Source: Cetobacterium ceti
Lineage (GTDB): Bacteria > Fusobacteriota > Fusobacteriia > Fusobacteriales > Fusobacteriaceae
NCBI RefSeq assembly: GCF_900167275.1
Contig: NZ_FUWX01000010.1
Coordinates: 1-64,000, forward strand
Length of the DNA: 64,000 nt
Direction: 5' to 3'
Of this stretch, positions 22,874-31,025 are shown one piece after another. The notes below the pieces were generated by a model. That model was not told the DNA's origin and did not search any database. It saw nothing but the letters and a program-made list of their open reading frames with translations. Each line of letters opens with the position of its first letter. The first letter of the stretch is position 1. The translations under genes were made by a program, and so were the position numbers.

Positions 22874-25441
22874 TTAGTTAGATTTATTTTTTTCTAATAA
22901 TATTTTTTTAGTTTTTAATCTATTGTGCATTCCATAATCGGGGCTTCTTAAAGCTCTATCTTTTTTCATATAGCAAGTACCATGAATAAGTTGAAGAATA
23001 TGTAGTGAATCAAGTCCTCCAAGCTCCATACTAGCTCTACAAGAACCACAGTATGAGATAATATGATCTTGAGTGGCATCATTAACTCTTCTATTTACAA
23101 TTTTTTCATATAAGTTACTATTGATACATCCTAACATACCACCAACACCACAGCAACGAGTGTTTTCTCTTATATTTTTCATTTCTTCAATTTTATATCC
23201 AAGTTCTTTTAATATCCATCTAATACTATCATGATGAGAAGTTACATTTCTAGTAGGACATGAATCATGAATATTAAATATTACATCTGAATTAATTCCA
23301 ATATTTTTTTGTTTTTGAGGAATCCCAATAGTTTCCTTCATAAGGTCCCAATATGAAATAACTTTTTTACCTGAGTATTTTTCATATGTCAAATAACACG
23401 AAGGACATAAAGTGACTATAACATCTGCCCCAATTTTTTCAATTTCATTTTGAACACGACTATATCTCTCTTCAAATAATTTTGTCTCTCCAATTATTTC
23501 AGTTGGTTTAGCACAACATTGAAGTATGATTCCAACATTATCTTCTCCTAAGGTAGCTTTCATATGTTTATAAGTTTTATCAACAGCTTCTGGGAATGAA
23601 GCAGGAACTGTACATCCAGGAATTAGAACGTATTTAGTTTGTTTTTTTCCAGGAACTGTAATTGAATATTTTTTACTACATTCAAGCTCTTGACCATCAT
23701 CTAAAGCTGTATGACCAGCTAATGGAGATAAATCATCATTTGCCTTTACATATTCTTTTCTCATTTCCATGAAATTTTCTCTTATTTCAAAGGAATTAGG
23801 GCATTTTATTGTACATTGACTACATTCGTTACAAGAATATGCAATATTTTTATCCATATTTTCAAACCCTTTTTCTAAATATTCTTTAAATAATTCCTTA
23901 GGACAAGAAGTATATTCAGGCATCATCATACATTCTTTCATACAAAGTTTACATTCACATTGTAAACATCTATTAGCTTCTTCTTTAGCTTCTAATTCAG
24001 TAAAAGTTGATTCAACCTCAAAAAAAGTTTTAATTCTTTCTTTAGGATCAAGCTCTTTTCCTTTTCTCCTAAGGATTTTACTATTATCATCCCAATTTTC
24101 AGGAAGATATTCTGTAGGTAAATGAAGTTTAGTAACTGAATATCCACCCTCTTCTTGGATATTTCTTCCTTCCCAAATATCTTCTTTATTTAAAAATCTA
24201 TTTATAGATTTTCCAGCTCTTTGTCCCTCGGCCATAGCTCCTACAACAATACAAGAACTTGCACAATCTCCAGCAAAGAAAACTTTAGAATCGATTTTAG
24301 ATTGTAAAGAATTTTTATCAAATTCAAAAGGTAAACCATTATTTATATTTAAATCGATTCCTTGTCCAATGGAAAAAATAAGAGTATCTATATTTAAAAT
24401 TTGTAAATCTTTTTCATCAAAGGAAGGATGGAATTTTCCATTTTCATCAAAAATAGAGATACATTTTTTTACTTCTATTTTATAAATTCTATTGGAATTA
24501 TCTAAAAAAATTCTATTTATTCCTGAACTAGGAATGAAATTCACTCCTTCATCTAGAGCACTTTGAACTTCATGTTTTGATGCAGTTAATGAATCTAAAT
24601 CTTTTTCTAAGAATAAAACATAAGAATTTTCTGTATTTTTTAATCTTAGAGCAGACCTAGCACAATCCATAGCTACATCTCCTCCACCAACAGTTAAAAT
24701 ATTTTTACCTGCTTTTTTAAAATCTCTTGTAAAAGAAATCTCTTTTAAAAATTCAACAGCGGTAAAAATTCCATCTCCATTAATGTTTTCTAAGGATAAA
24801 TCTTTTCTTCCAATATGTTTTCCAATTGCAATTAGAATACTATCAAAATTATTTTTTAAATCTTCTAAAGATATATTTTTTCCTATTTCAGTATTGAATT
24901 TAAATTTAGCTCCAAGTTTTGTAAGTAAAGAATATTCTTCATCAATAATTTCTCTAGGTAATCTATATTCAGGAATACCAACTCTCATCATTCCACCAGG
25001 AACTCCTAATTTTTCAAAGATAGTAACATCATGACCTTCTCTAAGTAAAGTTAAAGCAGCCTGAGCTCCTGCAGGGCCAGAACCAACTATTGCAATTTTT
25101 TTTCCAGTAGATGATTTTTTATTTAAATCCCAATTTTTAGGATCATCAAAATTATCTGCAATATATCTTTTTAAATTAGCTATGGATATGGGATTATCCT
25201 CTTCGCCTCTTCTACAACCTTTTTCACAAGGATGAGCACAAACTCTTCCTAAAATTTTAGGAATGAAAAGTTTCTCTCTAATTACTTTTATTGCTTCTTC
25301 TCCTTTATTTTCACGAAGAAGTTTTATATATTCTTTTGCATCTGTGTTCATAGGACATGCAGTAGTACAAGCAGGTTTAGAATCCCCCATACAGTTGTCT
25401 ACAATGTGTTGCATATTTTCTAAAATCTCTTGTTTTAACAT
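22874..25441 (-). CDS. GltD-like FAD oxidoreductase fused to Fe-S and CCG domains
   Basis: An 855-residue composite enzyme. Residues 1-105 carry the cysteine-rich domain before GltD/DPD-type flavoproteins (CTTACPMNT, CAHPCEKGCRRG). Next are FAD- and NAD(P)H-binding folds (IAIVGSGPAGAQAA near 113; ILTVGGGDVAMDCA near 248). About 490-560 holds a ferredoxin-like pair (CLQCECKLCMKEC, CNECSQCTIKCP). The C-terminal 270 residues hold two CCG domains of heterodisulfide reductase type (LQCCAKP, TLCPSC, RCCGVGG, YCGSCRASME). It probably moves electrons from NAD(P)H through flavin and clusters to an unknown disulfide or quinone-like acceptor. It lies three bases after an EamA transporter gene, in one operon. 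Confidence 0.8.
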   Translation of the reverse strand: MLKQEILENMQHIVDNCMGDSKPACTTACPMNTDAKEYIKLLRENKGEEAIKVIREKLFIPKILGRVCAHPCEKGCRRGEEDNPISIANLKRYIADNFDDPKNWDLNKKSSTGKKIAIVGSGPAGAQAALTLLREGHDVTIFEKLGVPGGMMRVGIPEYRLPREIIDEEYSLLTKLGAKFKFNTEIGKNISLEDLKNNFDSILIAIGKHIGRKDLSLENINGDGIFTAVEFLKEISFTRDFKKAGKNILTVGGGDVAMDCARSALRLKNTENSYVLFLEKDLDSLTASKHEVQSALDEGVNFIPSSGINRIFLDNSNRIYKIEVKKCISIFDENGKFHPSFDEKDLQILNIDTLIFSIGQGIDLNINNGLPFEFDKNSLQSKIDSKVFFAGDCASSCIVVGAMAEGQRAGKSINRFLNKEDIWEGRNIQEEGGYSVTKLHLPTEYLPENWDDNSKILRRKGKELDPKERIKTFFEVESTFTELEAKEEANRCLQCECKLCMKECMMMPEYTSCPKELFKEYLEKGFENMDKNIAYSCNECSQCTIKCPNSFEIRENFMEMRKEYVKANDDLSPLAGHTALDDGQELECSKKYSITVPGKKQTKYVLIPGCTVPASFPEAVDKTYKHMKATLGEDNVGIILQCCAKPTEIIGETKLFEERYSRVQNEIEKIGADVIVTLCPSCYLTYEKYSGKKVISYWDLMKETIGIPQKQKNIGINSDVIFNIHDSCPTRNVTSHHDSIRWILKELGYKIEEMKNIRENTRCCGVGGMLGCINSNLYEKIVNRRVNDATQDHIISYCGSCRASMELGGLDSLHILQLIHGTCYMKKDRALRSPDYGMHNRLKTKKILLEKNKSN

Positions 25442-25444
25442 AAT

Positions 25445-26440
25445 TTATACCTCTTCAATTACTTTATTATTTACTTTTTTATTTTTTCCAAAAAACTCTT
25501 TAAAATCTACGGCAAAAATAAATACTCCTAAAATAATAACTAATCCACAAATAGCTAAATATGGAGTAATCTCTGTTCCTAAAATTAAACTACTGAAAAT
25601 GATAGCCCAAAATGCAGCGGTACTATTTAATGCTGTACCCATTGAAGCTCCCACATAATCCACAGCTTTATACCAAGATAAATATGTAATTGCACCTAAA
25701 ATTGCAATTCCAGGGAAAAATAAAATTTCTTTATTTGTAGTTAATTTAACAACTGTATCATAACCACCAACTAATGGCATAATAATTAAAGCATAAGTTG
25801 CAAAGGAAGTTAAATATCTAATTGTTAAAAATTGTTGAGGAGAAGCTTTAATATGTTCCTCATCTTTTATTTTTTTCATGGCATATCCAATAATAACACC
25901 TTCAGAAGCCCATCCTAAAACAGCTAGAAGAGTAAAAGCCATTCCTTTATAAAATTCAGGGTACATATTTAAATCTACTTTAGAATAACCTAAAGCAGCT
26001 GAACCTAATAAACTAATAATAATTCCAATAATAGCTCTTTTAGATAATTTTTCTTTTAAAATAAAATATGAAAGAATTGCTCCAATACCAGGATAAATAA
26101 CAGATAAACTTGAAGCATAGGCAGGAGCAGCATATTTTATTCCCATTACATATCCACTCATTCCAATTGGTGCTCCCACAAGAGCAGCTAAACAAGTAAC
26201 TTTACCTTTTTTTGTTTTTAATAATTTAAAAACACCTAGTAATTCTTTTCTAAATAAAGCAACGATTAAAAGCCAGAAAAAACAGAATCCATCATGTAAA
26301 AATGCAGATACCAAAGTGCTTGAAGCAGCTGTTTTTAATATTGTATTATTTCCAACAAGGCCCATTAGAACAGTATCTAATCCCCACGCTAATCCAACTA
26401 AACTACCGAAAAATAAACCTTTTTTCAAATTTCCTTCCAT
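25445..26440 (-). CDS. EamA/DMT-family transporter (copy 2)
   Basis: A 331-residue membrane protein with about ten helices in two EamA halves (GLVGLAWGLDTVLMG at the start; GWASEGVIIGYAMKK in the second half). TTGGAGG precedes the ATG. Its stop lies 3 bases before the start of the large flavoprotein, so they form an operon and the transporter may import or export that enzyme's substrate or product. A MerR-type regulator lies downstream on the same strand behind its own terminator-free gap; the link is only positional. The substrate is unknown. Confidence 0.8.
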   Translation of the reverse strand: MEGNLKKGLFFGSLVGLAWGLDTVLMGLVGNNTILKTAASSTLVSAFLHDGFCFFWLLIVALFRKELLGVFKLLKTKKGKVTCLAALVGAPIGMSGYVMGIKYAAPAYASSLSVIYPGIGAILSYFILKEKLSKRAIIGIIISLLGSAALGYSKVDLNMYPEFYKGMAFTLLAVLGWASEGVIIGYAMKKIKDEEHIKASPQQFLTIRYLTSFATYALIIMPLVGGYDTVVKLTTNKEILFFPGIAILGAITYLSWYKAVDYVGASMGTALNSTAAFWAIIFSSLILGTEITPYLAICGLVIILGVFIFAVDFKEFFGKNKKVNNKVIEEV

Positions 26441-26556
26441 AAAAGACCTCCAAAATTATTTTCGTAGTTATAGTATATTTGGAAAAATATATATAGTCAA
26501 AAGTTTTTTGACGTTACGTAAGAAAAAAGTTAATATTTAATTTTATTATGGTTAAC

Positions 26557-27339
26557 TTATAATCTTTTTTTGCTAATTTTTACAAAATTTTTAGTTATAG
26601 TTATAACTTTTTTTTCTCTTCTACAAAAAATTCTAAATTTATTGTCCACAAAAATATCACTTTCAATTGAAAGATTATTTGAATCTATATATTGTAACAT
26701 TTTATCAAAAATTATTTTTTGTTGATTTAATCCTTCTCTAGAATAAGCGACTAAATATTTACCTTCATTTACAATAAATTGACCATTTTTATGGGGATAT
26801 AAAGTTAGATCATAATTAAAAAAATTATTATTAATATTATTAAAGGGAATTCTATAAATTTTTTCCTCTCTAATATTATAATTTTCTAAATTCCAGATTT
26901 TTTCCACATCAGGATCTAAAGAAGGATTATGTATTTCTTCAAATGAAATAAATTTTTGTTCTGGAAATTTTTCAATTTCTAAATAAATATTAACCATATC
27001 TAATTTATCGATAATAGTCAATTCTTCTTGAATTTTTGAATTTTGCCATTGTAAAAATTCAATCATTTTATTATTTTCTTCAATTCTATTTTTTAATAAA
27101 TCTTTTTTTTGATTACAGCATTGATTTCCCAAAAGACCTTCTATTTCTTTTAGACTACATCCTTTATTTTTTAATTCATTTAGATAAACAATTTTAGCTA
27201 AGGTATCTTTATCATATAATCTATTTCCTCTTCCTTCTTGAATAGAAGTAATAAGGCCTAATTCTTCATAATAACGAAGAGTTCTTGTTGTTAAATTCAT
27301 ACTTTTTACAATATCTCTAATTGAAATCTTATCTTTCAT
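26557..27339 (-). CDS. MerR-family regulator with effector-binding domain (A)
   Basis: A 260-residue regulator. The N-terminal MerR winged helix starts ISIRDIVKSMNLTTRTLRYY (about 5-24), followed by the long dimerisation coiled coil with cysteines CCNQKK near residue 76, and a C-terminal GyrI/BmrR-like ligand domain. It would bind drug-like or amphipathic ligands and twist a promoter with an over-long spacer. The start at 27339 fits the MerR domain and AAGGAG about 11 bases upstream; the in-frame ATG at 27405 does not. An imperfect palindrome CCCCTATA-A-TATAGAGG upstream is its probable operator. No clear target gene adjoins besides itself and the EamA operon. Confidence 0.82.
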   Translation of the reverse strand: MKDKISIRDIVKSMNLTTRTLRYYEELGLITSIQEGRGNRLYDKDTLAKIVYLNELKNKGCSLKEIEGLLGNQCCNQKKDLLKNRIEENNKMIEFLQWQNSKIQEELTIIDKLDMVNIYLEIEKFPEQKFISFEEIHNPSLDPDVEKIWNLENYNIREEKIYRIPFNNINNNFFNYDLTLYPHKNGQFIVNEGKYLVAYSREGLNQQKIIFDKMLQYIDSNNLSIESDIFVDNKFRIFCRREKKVITITKNFVKISKKRL

Positions 27340-27377
27340 GAAAATTTGTTCTCCTTTATAAAGTTTAAAAAAATTAG

Positions 27378-27394
27378 CCCCTATAATATAGAGG
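27378..27394. promoter_or_regulatory. Palindromic operator upstream of MerR gene A
   Basis: CCCCTATA-A-TATAGAGG is a 17-bp inverted repeat with one mismatch. It lies 40-55 bases ahead of the MerR start, where MerR-type activators bind between -35 and -10. Confidence 0.5.
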
Positions 27395-27662
27395 CCAAAG
27401 ATCATTTAGATAATATACCATGAAATAAAAAAAAATTAAAATCAAAAATAAAAAGAGGAAAATAAGAGATATTATAGAATATAATGTCACTAAGATATTT
27501 GAGATGTAGAAGATTTTAGAAGAAATAGTTTATCGGATTTGTTTTTTAGTCTTTTATTGAAAGGTTGACTACACAGCCTAATGCTAAGTTTTAAAATTGG
27601 CAACTCAAATAGATTTAGTTCATATAAAAAGAAGCAGGAATAAAAATTCTGCTTCTTTTTTG
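27395..27662. other. Intergenic stretch with possible IS-end remnant and terminator
   Basis: No ORF longer than a few codons is seen on either strand. The middle (27525-27580) holds a locally GC-richer patch with TTGACTACACAGCC that could be a terminal inverted repeat left by an insertion sequence. There is no second end or target duplication, so this is weak. The right end is a terminator (27629-27661). Confidence 0.35.
27629..27661. terminator. Terminator after stomatin-like gene
   Basis: AAAAAGAAGCAG and CTGCTTCTTTTT form a 12-bp stem, with A and T tracts on both sides. On the minus strand it follows the SPFH gene directly. Confidence 0.85.
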
Positions 27663-28571
27663 TTATTTATCTTTAATTTCTTTTAACATTTCTTTTGGAG
27701 AAAATAATTGAGATACTTCGTTGGGAATAATAATTTTAGATGCCGTATGTGATAATTTTTCAAAAGATTCAATAGATCTTAAAATTAATACTTCCTTTGA
27801 AGGTTCTGCACTATTTAATTTTTTAATAGCATCAGCCTTCGCTTTTTCAATTTTTACTAAATATTCAGCTTCTCCCTCGGCTTTTATAAAAAGAGCTTCT
27901 TTTTCTGCCTCTGCAATTAAAACTAGTTCTCTCATTTTAGCTTCAGCCTCTAGAATTGTAGAAATTTTTTCTCCTTCAGCTTTTAAAATTCTAGATTTTT
28001 TTTCTCCTTCAGCTAAGAAAATTAATTCTCTTTTTTTTCTTTCAGCTTTCATTTCTTTTTCTAAGGCTTCTTTAATATCTTCAGGTAAAATAATATTTTT
28101 TAATTCCATTCTATTAATTTTTATTCCCCAAGGTTTAGCAGCTTCATCTAAAACAAGTTTTATTTTTTTATTAACACTTTCTCGAGAAGAGAGTAAGTTA
28201 TCTAACTCTAACTCTCCAATAATATTTCTTAAGGTAGTGGCTGTTAAATTTTCTAATGCGCTTATTGGCTTTTCTATCTCATAGGTGTATAATTTAGGTT
28301 CAACAATTTGAAAATATAAAACAGAATCTATTTCTATCATAATATTATCTCTAGTTAAAACAGGCTGAGGAGTAAAGTCATTGACCTGCTCTTTTAAAGA
28401 AATTTTTTGAATAATTTTATCGGAAAATGGAATTAGAAATTTTATACCAACAGTCCAAGTATATTTATAAGAACCAAAACGTTCAATAATATATGCTTGG
28501 GATTGGGATACAATTCTGACTCTTAATAAAATAAACACAATAGAAATTATTGTTAAAATAAATAAAAGCAT
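27663..28571 (-). CDS. SPFH/stomatin-like membrane protein (QmcA type)
   Basis: A 302-residue protein with an N-terminal transmembrane helix (1-18) and a Band 7/SPFH domain (about 20-190: QSQAYIIERFGSYK, then NIIGELELDNLLSSRE). It continues as a long Ala/Glu/Lys coiled coil (190-260: AEGEKKSRILKAEGEKIS). It should assemble into large membrane rings that organise proteases or lipid microdomains. AGAGGTG precedes the ATG at 28571 by 6 bases; the GTG at 28580 lies inside it. No NfeD partner gene is adjacent. It is divergent from the next hypothetical gene. Confidence 0.88.
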   Translation of the reverse strand: MLLFILTIISIVFILLRVRIVSQSQAYIIERFGSYKYTWTVGIKFLIPFSDKIIQKISLKEQVNDFTPQPVLTRDNIMIEIDSVLYFQIVEPKLYTYEIEKPISALENLTATTLRNIIGELELDNLLSSRESVNKKIKLVLDEAAKPWGIKINRMELKNIILPEDIKEALEKEMKAERKKRELIFLAEGEKKSRILKAEGEKISTILEAEAKMRELVLIAEAEKEALFIKAEGEAEYLVKIEKAKADAIKKLNSAEPSKEVLILRSIESFEKLSHTASKIIIPNEVSQLFSPKEMLKEIKDK

Positions 28572-28703
28572 TGAAATCACCTCTTTTTTATATTTCTTGG
28601 TAGTTTTTTCGATAGATTAAAAAGTTTCCTTTAAAATAAAAGATTATTTATGAATAGAAAGTAAAATAAAATGAAAGTTAATTATTAAGGAGGAACTATT
28701 ACT

Positions 28704-29231
28704 ATGGGAGAAGATATCTTTGAGATAATGGAAATATTAAATTCAAAAAATAAAATAAAAGAACAATATGAAAAAATAACAAAAGTTCAAATAGATTTTG
28801 AAGAAAAAATAAAGAAAATAAAAAATTCTGAAAAAGAATATTTTAGATTTATAGAAGAGGAAACTTCTAAAAAGAAAGTTTCAATCATTTTTAAAATTTT
28901 ATTTATTAAAAGATTTTGTGATAATTTTCATGGTAAATTTATGGAAAAATTATTAGAACTTAAAAGTTTAGAAAATTTAAAAACAGTTATTAATTTTGCT
29001 CAATTGGGTTTTAAATTTACTTCTGAAGAAATAATTTTATTTTGTCAATTACTTAGAAATGAAAATTTAGTAACTCTTTTTAAAGAAACTGTAAGTGAGA
29101 TAGCAGAAGAAAACGAAGAGCTACAAGAGGAACTTATCGGGAAAATTAAAACTATAAAAAAATTAGAAATAAAATTAAATTTTTTAAAAAACACAGATAA
29201 TTTATATAAAACAGGTCATAATTTAGTATAA
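28704..29231 (+). CDS. Hypothetical coiled-coil protein
   Basis: A 175-residue, strongly charged protein that I do not recognise. Residues 10-60 and 135-165 are predicted coiled coil (runs of Lys/Glu/Ile). A basic segment KKKVSIIFKILFIKRFCDNF near 55-75 could touch membrane or nucleic acid. The single Cys pair (about 71 and 117) is not a motif. AAGGAGG lies before the ATG and a perfect terminator follows, so it is a free-standing expressed gene. It is divergent from the stomatin-like gene and might share regulation with it; no function is claimed. Confidence 0.6.
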   Translation: MGEDIFEIMEILNSKNKIKEQYEKITKVQIDFEEKIKKIKNSEKEYFRFIEEETSKKKVSIIFKILFIKRFCDNFHGKFMEKLLELKSLENLKTVINFAQLGFKFTSEEIILFCQLLRNENLVTLFKETVSEIAEENEELQEELIGKIKTIKKLEIKLNFLKNTDNLYKTGHNLV

Positions 29232-29261
29232 AAAAAAGATGACTTGGATCATCTTTTTTTA
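29229..29261. terminator. Bidirectional terminator
   Basis: AAAAAAAGATGA and TCATCTTTTTTT form a 12-bp stem with a 6-base loop between convergent genes. Confidence 0.88.
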
Positions 29262-29594
29262 CGAGGCTTTAGATTTATTTAATTCTTTAAATTTTAAATA
29301 TCTCTCACATTGTTTTTTCCTATCGTAACCTAACATAATTCCTAGCATAAAATCCTCTTCTAAAGAATAATCAGATAAAGAATTTTTATTGATAGATTTA
29401 ATTACATTAATACAAGATTCATCTCCAAAAAAGACGTTGATATTTCCATTTCTAATTTCAGTAATATGATAAGCTATATTTTTGCTTTGAAGTTTTCTTT
29501 CTATAAGAGGCATATAACTTTTTGATATTGTATGTAAAATTAAATTTCTAATTCCCTTTTCATATTCATAAATGTGATGTAAAAAAACTTCCAT
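29259..29594 (-). CDS. DUF2023-family protein
   Basis: A 111-residue protein matching my memory of the DUF2023 family in its start, MEVFLHHIYEYEKGIRNL, and the central INVFFGDE. It is small, soluble and of unknown function; family members are often discussed with flavodoxin, and a flavodoxin gene is present 6.6 kb away, though not adjacent. The ATG at 29594 is chosen because the conserved region begins there; the in-frame ATG 51 bases upstream has no better ribosome site. It is convergent with the coiled-coil gene. Confidence 0.7.
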   Translation of the reverse strand: MEVFLHHIYEYEKGIRNLILHTISKSYMPLIERKLQSKNIAYHITEIRNGNINVFFGDESCINVIKSINKNSLSDYSLEEDFMLGIMLGYDRKKQCERYLKFKELNKSKAS

Positions 29595-29692
29595 ATAAAG
29601 ATACCCACTTTCTTTTATAATATATTTTATATAGTTATTATACACCTAATTATTTATTTGTCAATTATTTTTATTATCAAAATATTTTTTAA

Positions 29693-30250
29693 TTAAAATG
29701 TTTTTTTTATGATATCACTTAAATTTATAAAATTATCTTGATAATATTCTTTTAAAAAATCTAATTTTTTAAAATCTAAATAAAAAATATCATTTTGTGG
29801 ATGATGATAAATATAGGTATAATTATTTTTTAAAACAGTAGTATCTTTTTCTTCAAAGGATAGAATTGTGCTTTTTTTACCAGAACATAATTCATAGGGA
29901 GAACAACCCATTAATTTTTCTCCATGTCTAAAAATACGTAATGAAACAAATCTACAAACAATAGGTCGTAAATTTTTAATAGAACAAATTTTATCTTTAC
30001 TGTTGTAAAAATAACATTTTTTATTTTCTTTTATATTATTTTTTACTAATTGGAGGGTAAGTGGATTTTTTTCTAAAAAATCTTTTATTTCTAAAGACTC
30101 TAGGTAAGAAACAGGATAATCTCCCTTAGTGCAACACCCACAAGGGTTACTCCACTGATTACATCTTTTTATATTGCAATTTTTAAAAATATCTTTACTT
30201 AAATTATCAATTGATTTTCTTATAAGATCTAAATCATATTTTTTTTTCAT
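29693..30250 (-). CDS. YkgJ-family cysteine-cluster protein
   Basis: A 185-residue protein with the CxxxCxxxC-type cluster of the YkgJ (zinc- or iron-chelating) family: CNIKRCNQ and CGCCTKG near residues 20-40, CYFYN and CSIKNLRPIVCRF near 90-110, then CSPYELC near 137-143. Such proteins bind Zn or an Fe-S cluster through these cysteines; the cellular role is not established. AAAGGAAA precedes the ATG. It stands alone, divergent from the tyrosine recombinase gene across a 140-base region. Confidence 0.8.
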   Translation of the reverse strand: MKKKYDLDLIRKSIDNLSKDIFKNCNIKRCNQWSNPCGCCTKGDYPVSYLESLEIKDFLEKNPLTLQLVKNNIKENKKCYFYNSKDKICSIKNLRPIVCRFVSLRIFRHGEKLMGCSPYELCSGKKSTILSFEEKDTTVLKNNYTYIYHHPQNDIFYLDFKKLDFLKEYYQDNFINLSDIIKKTF

Positions 30251-30317
30251 TTTTTTCCTTTCTATTTTTGCAGATTATATTCTAATATATAAAAATTTTA
30301 AACTTTATATTTATAAA

Positions 30318-30359
30318 GTCAATAAAAATATTGACGAAAAAATGTATTCTTTCTATAAT
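30318..30359 (+). promoter_or_regulatory. Recombinase promoter with overlapping inverted repeat
   Basis: TTGACG (30331-30336) and TATAAT (30354-30359) are 17 bases apart. The perfect inverted repeat GTCAATA-AAAA-TATTGAC (30318-30335) covers the -35 box, so a repressor binding there would silence the recombinase gene. Confidence 0.75.
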
Positions 30360-30391
30360 TTGTTAGAGAATAGTTTTATTGGAGGAAAATT

Positions 30392-30985
30392 TTGGGTAAA
30401 AAAATAGTTGAAGGATTTAAAAATATAAATGATATGGAAATTTTTGAAAGGGGTCTTTTTACTTACAATCCCATGATTTTTTATTTGTGGAAAGTGGGAG
30501 TTAATTTAGCTTTAAGAGTCAGTGATGTTTTAAATATTAGAATTGATGAAGCTGTGGATTATTTAGAAACTGGTGAATATAAAAGTAAAGATATTAAGAC
30601 AGGGAAATTAAACCATGTTAAACTAAATAAAAATACAAAGGAAGCCTTTGTTAAAGCTTTAAATTTAAGGAAAACAAAAACAAATTTAGAGAATAATGAA
30701 TTTTTATTTGTAGGTCTTGGAAATAGAAGTTGGAGCTATGAGAAAAGTATGACAAGACAAACTGTTGATAGAGCATTTAAACATATTGTAGATATGGAAA
30801 ATATAAAAATAGATATAGGGACTCATACCATGAGGAAAACATGGGGGTATATGGCTTATAAAAAAACTAAGAATATAGAACTTGTTATGAAAAGATTAAA
30901 TCATAGTTCTCCAGGAACAACTATGGCTTATATAGGGATAACAAATAAAGATATTGATTTATTAGTAGAGGAATTAAATATTTAA
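30392..30985 (+). CDS. Catalytic-domain-only tyrosine recombinase
   Basis: A 197-residue phage-integrase-family protein. Catalytic positions are visible: Arg in NLALRVSDVLNI (near residue 42), a Lys in the beta hairpin, HTMRKTWG (near 146, H-x-x-R), the HSSPGTT histidine (near 173) and the nucleophile Tyr in AYIG (near 180). The N-terminal core-binding domain of normal integrases is missing; the gene starts directly at the catalytic domain from a TTG with GGAGG 6 bases upstream. Short forms like this could resolve replicon dimers or invert DNA. No dif-like site was found. A strong promoter and terminator frame it, so it is an intact gene, not a fragment. Confidence 0.8.
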   Translation: MGKKIVEGFKNINDMEIFERGLFTYNPMIFYLWKVGVNLALRVSDVLNIRIDEAVDYLETGEYKSKDIKTGKLNHVKLNKNTKEAFVKALNLRKTKTNLENNEFLFVGLGNRSWSYEKSMTRQTVDRAFKHIVDMENIKIDIGTHTMRKTWGYMAYKKTKNIELVMKRLNHSSPGTTMAYIGITNKDIDLLVEELNI

Positions 30986-30986
30986 T

Positions 30987-31017
30987 CAAAAATGAGAGGT
31001 GACGAACCTCTCATTTT
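30987..31017. terminator. Bidirectional terminator
   Basis: AAAAATGAGAGGT / ACCTCTCATTTTT form a 13-bp stem with loop GACGA between convergent genes. Confidence 0.9.
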
Positions 31018-31025
31018 TAATATAA

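Noticed and set aside
27721-28284. Long plus-strand open frame of 187 codons antisense to the stomatin-like gene
   Set aside because: It mirrors the Ala/Glu/Lys coiled coil as Ser/Phe/Ala repeats, has no ribosome site, and the minus-strand protein is a recognised SPFH family member.
30174-30407. Plus-strand open frame ahead of the recombinase
   Set aside because: It overlaps the YkgJ start and runs through the recombinase promoter; Phe/Ile/Lys-rich without a ribosome site.
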